A stretch of 64,000 nucleotides of DNA, from contig JAJEKV010000031.1 in NCBI GenBank assembly GCA_021234155.1, positions 6,338,748 to 6,402,747 of the forward strand. Reading direction: 5' to 3'. The position numbers and the translations under genes were made by a program. Positions within the stretch are counted from its first letter, which is position 1. The number at the start of each line of letters is the position of its first letter. Below, piece after piece: positions 57,100 through 64,000 of the stretch. Origin of the DNA: Isoetes taiwanensis (lineage: Eukaryota; Streptophyta; Lycopodiopsida; Isoetales; Isoetaceae). Under the pieces are notes generated by a model. That model saw only the letters and a program-made list of their open reading frames with translations. It searched no databases and was not told the DNA's origin.

Positions 57100-58000
57100 A
57101 AGGTCCGGCGCCCAGACCGCAGAAGAGAAAAACCCCTATCAGAAGCTCGTGGTCAGTGGAGGTATGAAATAAAAATATTGAAATATTTCTAGGAGATCTG
57201 GACCGTAAGAGCCACGCAATTCTAGGGAGGAATCATTGGGGCGTTGCTTTGACAGTCATCATAGAATGTGCCTTTTCAAGGTTGAAAGGAAGGTCTAATT
57301 TTGGTTAAAATCCAACCACCCTTCTCTAGATGATTTCGCTAGGAAAACAATGTCCATTATGGAGCTTGAATGTCAACTCGGCACTTAAAGTGTGAAATAA
57401 GACATAATTTTCTGGATATACAATGTAAAGTCTATAATGCAAGCAATATATGTTGGTCCTCGCTCCATACGTAACATAAAGATCCAACACTGGGTCCCCA
57501 GACCATGAACTGCCACGCCCAGGGTCTGATAGAACTAGTGCCAAACCAGCACAAACCCCGCAAGATCGACGTCTCATTGTGAAAATGGTGGTGGAAGAAC
57601 CATTTCAACCATGTACAGTGGTGGGAGTAGGTTCCATCTGGGTGTGTGTCCAATAAGTTTTGGTTTCCCGTGACAATAAAATTGTATCCATCTAATAATA
57701 GTTAATCTTTCTACAAATGGACCTTATTCTCATTCGTTATTTATGTTTCCTTACGAGTTTTTTATACAACGTTGGTTGTCAACCATTGATGGATAACATA
57801 TTCCTGGCACTGTGCCAGATCCATAGGTACTAACATTTTGCCAAAAAAAGACATGATATTTTCTATGGTCTCCATTGCACATATCGTCTAAAAAGAGCAT
57901 TGCCACATAACCATGGTCGCAACTGCCCTCGCCAGAGACAGCGATCGCAAACTAAAAACCCCATCCAGATCCAAAAGTTCAATCTGGGTCTCATTCGATT
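57100..58000. other. Adenylate kinase upstream region, no gene seen
   Basis: Should contain the promoter of the minus-strand kinase gene. Short open frames at 57,326-57,653 show no motif. I could not assign a TATA box or transcription start. Confidence 0.4.
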
Positions 58001-58004
58001 CGCC

Positions 58005-58211
58005 AAGCACAAAAGACTTGCAAGCCAACTCCAACTTGTATGCAAAGCATAAATTCGATTTATTGTTTTGTGACCAGCACTAAAAGTTCCTTAATGCCCT
58101 TCTCAATTTGAAATGTTGTGAAAGAAGGAAGATGTTAAGCCAAGCATAAAAGTCTTACAAGCCAGCTTCAATTTCTATGCAAAGCATAATTCAATTTATT
58201 GTTTTGTGATA
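58005..58211. repeat. 137-bp direct duplication
   Basis: CAAGCACAAAAGACTTGCAA at 58,005 and CAAGCATAAAAGTCTTACAA at 58,142 each start a stretch of about 69 bp that ends ATTTATTGTTTTGTGA, with about ten differences. Confidence 0.85.
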
Positions 58212-58214
58212 ATC

Positions 58215-58830
58215 TTCAAAGAAGTATAATACGGCACTTATAGTTCCAATTCATCTAATGCCATATTGTTTTATCACTTCATGGCATTTGTTAATATTTT
58301 AGGTTAATCAAAATTCAACATCGTATACATGAACTTGCAAAACCATGATGTTTGTTTAGATTGGGATACTCCTCTTCTAACAAGCTTGCAAAACCATGAT
58401 GTGCTCTTTCAGATTGTTCTTCCATTGTCTATACGGGTCTCCTTTTCCATATTTGAAAAGAAAGAAGAAGATCCATACCTAACACTGTGACGCTCCCCAC
58501 GATATATACGACGCCCTGTCATATACCTCACGGGAAATCTACCATCCGACAACCGCATGAACCCTCCATTTATCCTGTCCTGGGACGGGAAGGAGACAAG
58601 AAGGTGTCTTGCGCGCCCATCTCCTGTGGGCTCCTATACTAGAAGCATAAGCATAAACGTCAGCACTGGCAATAACAATACAATCAGCTATCTCGAAGGG
58701 TAGTACCATCCATCCATCCATAGACCCATCATAAGAGCTCCTACCCAGGCTCAGAGTCATAAAGAAATGGACTGACGTCTGTGGTCTCAAGATAGAATAA
58801 ACCGAGTTATGACAATGACATGGGCTGGCA
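58215..58830. other. No gene recognised
   Basis: Intergenic sequence up to the LINE tail. The word TGCAAAACCATGATGT occurs twice (58,337 and 58,386). No supported coding sequence. Confidence 0.4.
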
Positions 58831-58858
58831 ATAATAATAATAATAATAATAATAATAT
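58831..58858. repeat. (AAT)n microsatellite, LINE tail
   Basis: Nine or so AAT units directly after the LINE 3-prime UTR; on the element strand this is an ATT tail, where many L1 copies have poly(A). Confidence 0.9.
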
Positions 58859-58904
58859 ATTGATCATGCCCACATTGGACCTTGAAAGGTCATGGAGCAA
58901 ATAT

Positions 58905-59405
58905 TTACATTTGATTAATTTTCATAAGCAAATTATGATGAGAGTCCACTGCCTTGATATACAAACCAAGATCATGTGGCCTCATGCTGAGGATAGTATC
59001 AAGGCATAACTCATCAATTCCAAACCTGTCGCGAATGTCCGAGTATGCAGAACACTTCGTAAGTACATGTGTCTCATCCTCTAGTGCTTGTTGATCACAG
59101 AAAACACATACCCGACTCTCCTTGGGAATCCCTGCCCATCTACCTGTCTCTATACCAAGATGATGCGAGCTGGTCCTGTACCTAGCAATCGTTTGCTTGA
59201 GATTCCTTGACATATTGGCTTTCAAATAGTCTTGATCTGCATAAACCATCATCGGGTTAACGTCCTCAATATACTTTGTCATCCTGCTACCTTTTATCGA
59301 CCGGTACTCTTTGCAGAGTCTCGCAGTGATCTCTCTCGCCAAGCTCGTGTCCGGCCAATTCTCTGTTGTAACACCCCAACCTGCTTGCCCACTCCATAAG
59401 ATCAT
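58905..59405 (-). pseudogene. LINE ORF2 C-terminal domain with zinc knuckle
   Basis: Open frame ending ORF2. CVFCDQQALEDETHVLTKC gives C-x2-C, H and C ligands of the zf-RVT type seen at the end of L1 ORF2. Upstream parts (SLAREITARLCKEYRSIKGS, ARYRTSSHHLGIETGRWAG) match the usual region after RT. Confidence 0.8.
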
Positions 59406-59458
59406 GATGCCACCCTAATGTTTGCGTGTGAAGAAAGGCCCGCTTTGGAGGGCGGTGG

Positions 59459-60620
59459 TCAGTTCAGCCGCACTCTATTAGCAAAATTTATTGTTTGATA
59501 GAGTGCTTCTACCTCCAGCGGAAGCATACCCGCCTCAGCCAACATGATGGCAAAAGGTGTTCGATTTTTCACTCCCAATTCTTCTCTAAGAAATATCTTC
59601 AGGACCACCTCAACCTGTTTCCATTGCCTGGATGATAGGCTAGGCCCCCAAACGGGAGAGCCATACAAGACAACAGTCTGCACAAGAGTTTTAAACAGAA
59701 GCTTCTTCAAACACCAACTATCTAAGTTGGCTTTCCAGCATCTGGTAAGCATAGCATATAGCGCATTTTTACCACCTGAAATCCGTTTTTGAATACATTC
59801 CTTCCAAGAGTACTTTGCTGCAAACTCCAATCCAAGATATTTATAAGTATTGACTATCTCCAGATCATTACCCATATACCTGAAAGGAGGGTGGTCTGTG
59901 GTACTATCATAACTTTGGATTTCGCCAGGTTTAGCTGCATGCTTTTTTCCCTACAAAAGAGTTCCAAATTATTTAGGAGCGATTGCAAACCTTCCTTGTT
60001 TTCCGCTGCCGGGACAACATCGTCCGCATATAACAACATTTGTATGAGAAAATCGCCCAGACATGCTCCAGCCAAACGCCTTTCCTTAAGCCATTCATCC
60101 AATTCATCTATAAAGATCCCAAACAGTGTTGGTGATAAGGGACAGCCCTGTCTCACGCCTATAGTGCTAAGGACCTTTGCATCAAATTGGTTGGACAGTT
60201 TTACAATGACTTCTGAGTAGAGTTGAGCAACTGCTGCTCTAATCTCAATAGGCACACCTAATTGCTCCATTCTCTGTCCCAAATTCCTCCTTGGAACTAT
60301 ATCAAAAGCTTTAGAGAAATCTATAAAAGCCAAGTACAGAGAGCGCCTTGGTCTTTTAGCATTCTCAAATAAAGCCCGCAACACCAAAGCGTGATCTAGC
60401 GTGCAATGGTCCTTCGAAGCCCCCGACTTGGAATAGGGAGCGTTCCCATGCTCTTCCGCCCGGAGGCTCGACTTTTATGCTCAAGAAGCTTGGCCACAAT
60501 TTTTGTGAAAGTATTGCCAATCAAGATTGTTCTCAGAAGTTGCTAACCAACTTCTTGTCACCGCTTTTGTGGATCGGATGAACTCTATTCTCCTTCCAAT
60601 GCGTGGGAAGCCTTCTACGA
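59459..60620 (-). pseudogene. LINE ORF2 reverse transcriptase
   Basis: 60,387-59,854 carries LAFIDFSKAFDIVPRR (motif A), GVRQGCPLSPTLFGIFIDEL (motif B) and LLYADDVV (catalytic YADD). 59,875-59,459 continues as the thumb with NTYKYLGLEFA and LFKTLVQTVVLYGSPVWGPS. Upstream, 60,390-60,620 holds HPIHKSGDKK and a SKDHCTLDHALVLRAL step in other frames. The catalytic residues are intact; frameshifts near 60,390 and 59,860 break the protein. Confidence 0.9.
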
Positions 60621-60625
60621 TCGCT

Positions 60626-61213
60626 TTAGTTAATGAGGGCTGTCAGTACCTTTATAGTGATACTGCCACCCCATTTGAATAGCTCCACACTTATACCCTG
60701 CAGATCCTGTGATTTGCCGTTGGCCATTTCCTGCAGTGCATGCTTCACATCCTCCTCTGAGAAGAGATCTCCATCAGAAAGCAAGCTGGCCATCTGTTCA
60801 GAAGGCACATCATAAATAGTTTTAACATATTCAAACAATTCTTGTGGATCCAACGGGAATGACGAAGGCTTGTTTTGAATAGTGTTCCAGAAAAGTTTAG
60901 GGTGTTCCTGTAACTTCTTATGCAAGGAAATCTGCCTTTGGCGCATAAACATGCGCTTTTTCCGTTTAAGCAAAGCATTGTACCATTTAGGCTTTAATAG
61001 CATCCTTTTAGGGATCATATTCCGCGCTGTTCTACAGTCCTTATCGAACCAGCTCTTATGTTGTCTTAGCTTTTTGCCACCTCTTGTCAAACCAAAAATA
61101 TTGGTTGCTGCCCCTAAAATTCGGTCTGTAAAGCAAGTAACATCGTCTTTGAGATTTCCCTCCCACTCAATCCCTTGTAGAGATGCCTCTACATGTTTCC
61201 TCACTTCGTACAT
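60626..61213 (-). pseudogene. LINE ORF2 linker between endonuclease and RT
   Basis: One long open frame with QHKSWFDKDCRTARNMIPKR, RRKKRMFMRQRQ-like basic helix and FWNTIQNKPSSFPLDP, ending KSQDLQGISVELFKWGG, the standard lead-in to the L1 RT fingers. Confidence 0.85.
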
Positions 61214-62070
61214 GCATGTCGAAGTTTAGCTTCAACCGAGGGACATGATATATGTTTCCATGTCACTTTTCACAATTGCACCCGCAACCTCAAGGAAAAG
61301 TGGCGAATGATCGATTCGGAGCTTTATCTCCACCAAAGCATGGATCAAATGGGAACCGCTTGTAAGCACATAATCTACAACGCTGGCTCCAAGATGCGTA
61401 TAGCAGTAAAACCATTAGAGAATCGGGTATGCGGTCGTGCCATTAAGAAACTTCGATTGCATGTTGTGCCAAAATCCAAAAGCAAATTGCCCATGTGATT
61501 TATCTCCTTTGCCTCATGGATTCTCTTAAGAATGAGGTATCGTTTGCCTCCCTAAAATTTGAATATCATGTGGCCTTTCATATGTTACGGTCGCAAGTTT
61601 CCAGTCCTGGCGTTGAAATCTCCAACTACTATGACTTCACCAAGTTCCTGCAGAACAGATACTTCCTTTGCCAAGTCATGGAATGGATTAGTCTTGTCGT
61701 AGCCTTCATTTTGATATATCTTCATCTGTAGTGGCGCATAATAACAGATTGCTATGAACACTGTGCATTTATTTAGCTCTATTCTAATCCAAACGTGTTG
61801 CTTCCCTTTGTGTACAGAATGAAGATGCACTTGCTGAGATATTCGTTTCTGGGTGTATGCTGCTATACCGCCATAACCCCTGCCAACCAGATTTTCCTTT
61901 TCATTCCAAGCGTTTCCCACTAGTTGAAAATCGTTTAGAGTTGGAAGGCATCTAGCCTGATGTTCCCACGTTTCAGTGAGAAGGATAATATCCATCTCTC
62001 TCCATATATCATATGTTGCATCCATTTTGGCTTGGTTTACACCATGTGCATTCCAAGCCATGACTTTCAA
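61214..62070 (-). pseudogene. LINE ORF2 APE endonuclease
   Basis: Starts MKVMAWNAHGVNQAKMDAT (metal-site Asn), then IILLTETWEHQ (catalytic Glu), GRGYGGIAAYTQKRIS and VVGDFNARTG (Asp/Asn pair). The frame closes at 61,585; further down, in other frames, VVDYVLTS and RIDHSPLFL supply the final DH motif. It nicks target DNA to prime reverse transcription. Frame breaks at 61,585 and near 61,400 make it non-functional. Confidence 0.9.
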
Positions 62071-62082
62071 GGTCCTGTGTCC

Positions 62083-62810
62083 CTATGTTCTCCTCTTACT
62101 GGTTACTACTGCCTTACCCTGTCTATCCATGTAAGCAACCAAACCTGATTCTCTAGCTTCCTTTACTTTGATCCATTCCCTTTTCCGTATCCCAGCCTGT
62201 GTAGGAGTCAGGTCCGGATCCAGCCATATTTTATGGCCTTTCAGTGCTACTCGGTTGGAGAGAACTCTCTCTTTTGCTTCAATACTGGTGAACTTAACTA
62301 AGATTGGTCTGTGCATATTTCCAATTTTCCCAACACGTCTGCACTGTACAAACTGTGGTTCATGCAGGTGCATGGTGTCTCTGAAAAATTGACTAACCAC
62401 CTCATTGGTATCTTCACCTTCTGCTTCAACAAGGCCTGAGATTTTCAAATTCGCATTGCCCCAGCCTCTTGCTCTAATTTCTCTGCTGGGTTGTAACCTC
62501 CTTGTGTAAAATTAATTGCTCTTTGGTTGTCTCAAAGAACCAATTCCGCCCGATTTTATGCAATCGAATCGAAAGTGTCTGCGGGGACTGGCTTAACTAA
62601 TGTTATCAATTCTGCGTTCTGTGCTTGTAAGTCTGCATTCTGCCTCTGTAGTTCAGAGTTTTGTGAGACCAGACTATCAACTGACTTTTGAAGATTGGCC
62701 ACCTGATCTTTTAGTTCTCGAAGCAGAGTGATGACATAACCCGAGTCCCCTTCATATTCGATGAAGCCTTTCCCTGGCGAGCCCGCAGGCTTCTTACCAG
62801 ATCTGGTCAT
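62083..62810 (-). pseudogene. LINE ORF1 (RNA-binding protein)
   Basis: 62,810-62,556: MTRSGKKPAGSPGKGFIEYE start and a coiled coil (LQKSVDSLVSQNSELQRQNA, LQAQNAELI). 62,448-62,083: RRM-like part with KISGLVEAEGEDTNEVV, HRPILVKFTSIEAKERVL and KIWLDPDLTPTQAGIRKREW, as in L1-type ORF1 proteins. About 100 bases between the two are out of frame (ARGWGNANLKISGL can be read in another frame), so the copy is broken. Only 12 bases separate it from ORF2. Confidence 0.85.
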
Positions 62811-62859
62811 ACGAAAACAATGGGGAATAGGTTTTGGGCGCTAACGTCGGGCGACAGTT

Positions 62860-64000
62860 CGGTCTGTTGTAATAAACTAGAATCTGATCTTCTCAATTGT
62901 TAGTTCCTCTTACAACAAGCCACAACAAGCTCTCTAAACTCAAACCCAGGGTGCTCCTTTTGAAAGCGCTCGAGCATTAATCTATGCTGCTCTTGATCTG
63001 CTGCGTAAGGATCCAACCCCCCATGACCAACGGCTAGGGTTGACCACTCTATCCGCCTCTCCCCTACATACTAGGCAGATGGGCTAAATCAGGCTCTATC
63101 GTGACTGTAACCTGCCGGAGACATAACCTCTTGGTACCATCCAACGAGGCTACTCTGGGTTTCATCTCCCCAGTTCGATGAGGTAGGAAGGGTTGCATCT
63201 CCCCTTCTCGAAATGCAATGGCTTGATAGGCGGCTAGAGGATCGTGGCGACACATATCTTTACCCGATTGAACTCCCCAAAACAAGAGAGTCAGACCAAC
63301 AGCTGCACCTCCTGAGGGTTAGGGTGACACCATCGACCCACGAAGTGTCAGACTTATACCCGGCCCTCTCGAAGTGACCAGCTATAAGCCTAGCTTGCTC
63401 CAAGTCCCCAGTAGCTGCGGTCAGCAGGGACTCCCTCTATCTTGCCATTGACTCCGTTATATAGTGCTTAGTCACTCCATAACCTCGATAGCCTGGTGGG
63501 CTTATGCACAGGCCGCATATAATAGGAACTAAAGGGTCTAAACTAGAAGCATCGTCTACACAAGGCTACTATGTCTCTATCCCCCTTCCCAAAATAAGAG
63601 GTGCAAACATGATCAACTAACATCATATATCCACAAAATATGATAAATAATAAGAATAGCATCTAATCCTAATCACATGCATCTAATTTACAGTTGGATT
63701 CATTGATTAGGTTGAGGGTTCTAGAATGGCTCTACTAGAGATATGAAATGCTAACTCATCTGGAATCCTAACTTCTAGAATCTTACCTATTCCAGAGGAA
63801 CTTTCACCTTCTCTTGGCATCTCTATTGCTCCATGAGTGATTTGGGGTAGCTCCTACTCCTTCTAGTATGCACATGCTCCGGGAGTTGATGTACTATGCT
63901 ATACTGGAGCAGAGGATTCTCGAAACAAAGTTTCGAGCACGAACAGGATTCCAGTACCATTGGAGCCAGAAAATGGCCTAGGGATAGGGTTTGGCCATTA
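62860..64000. other. No gene recognised
   Basis: Moderately GC-rich sequence with an open minus-strand stretch at 63,064-63,285 (ending QVTVTIEPDLAHLPSM) that I do not recognise. A minus-strand TATATAA at about 63,458 could be an LTR-type promoter, but there is no further support. Confidence 0.35.

Larger units (their letters stand above)
58831..62850 (-). mobile_element. LINE (non-LTR retrotransposon) with (ATT)n tail
   Basis: Minus-strand element of about 4 kb: ORF1 (62,810-62,083), ORF2 with APE endonuclease, reverse transcriptase and a C-terminal zinc knuckle (62,070-58,905), then a short 3-prime UTR and a trinucleotide tail, (AAT)n on the plus strand at 58,831-58,858. Overall plan is L1-like. 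Several frameshifts indicate an inactive copy. No target duplication was found, so the 5-prime edge is approximate. Confidence 0.9.

Overview
The window is plant nuclear DNA from a repeat-rich genome. The support is an intact six-exon plant-type adenylate kinase gene, (CCCTAAA)n telomere-type repeats, and layered plant transposon families: Ty3/gypsy, CACTA, TRIM, MITE and LINE. I cannot name the species. Only the adenylate kinase looks like a working host gene; almost everything else is mobile DNA, decayed coding sequence or tandem repeat.

Layout. (1) 1-5.4 kb: low-information DNA with two minisatellites and a broken minus-strand gene encoding one clean RING-H2 finger. (2) 5.4-7.65 kb: a plus-strand gypsy pol pseudogene whose reverse transcriptase is split by a 309-bp AT-rich insertion with a 10-bp target duplication. 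(3) 7.67-11.63 kb and 46.84-54.5 kb: pieces of one minus-strand gypsy element. It contains an internal tandem duplication (unit B 47.80-53.37 kb; unit A 46.84-47.80 plus 7.87-11.63 kb). Both units carry the same TRIM inserted between gag and protease, so the TRIM came first. Unit B later gained a MITE inside the TRIM and a 607-bp AT-rich insertion. (4) 11,634-46,842: a 35.2-kb CACTA-superfamily transposon inserted into the gag of unit A. It has a CTT target duplication, matching terminal inverted repeats (CACAACAAGA...), GC-rich subterminal repeats and a TNP2 transposase. The empty site survives in unit B at 52,406-52,408.

(5) Within the CACTA, 19.88-35.95 kb is a tandem array of about 14.5 units of 1.1 kb, preceded by one degenerate unit and a 0.7-kb homopurine tract. 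End-like GC modules at 18.95-19.10, 35.98-36.08 and 42.36-42.66 kb suggest nested or duplicated CACTA ends. Two coding-like zones (12.4-16.4 and 43.6-46.2 kb) are not recognised. (6) 55.4-57.1 kb: adenylate kinase, minus strand, 245 codons, all splice sites and frames consistent. (7) 58.83-62.85 kb: a minus-strand LINE (ORF1, APE endonuclease, RT, zinc knuckle) with an (ATT)n tail. (8) 62.85-64 kb: nothing recognised.

Inferred order of events: gypsy insertion; TRIM insertion; a 97-bp flank duplication; the 4.7-kb internal tandem duplication of the gypsy; then, separately, the CACTA into unit A and the MITE into unit B. The 607-bp insertion is either a later event in unit B or an older one since excised from unit A. 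The array may have expanded before or after the CACTA insertion; the sequence alone does not say.
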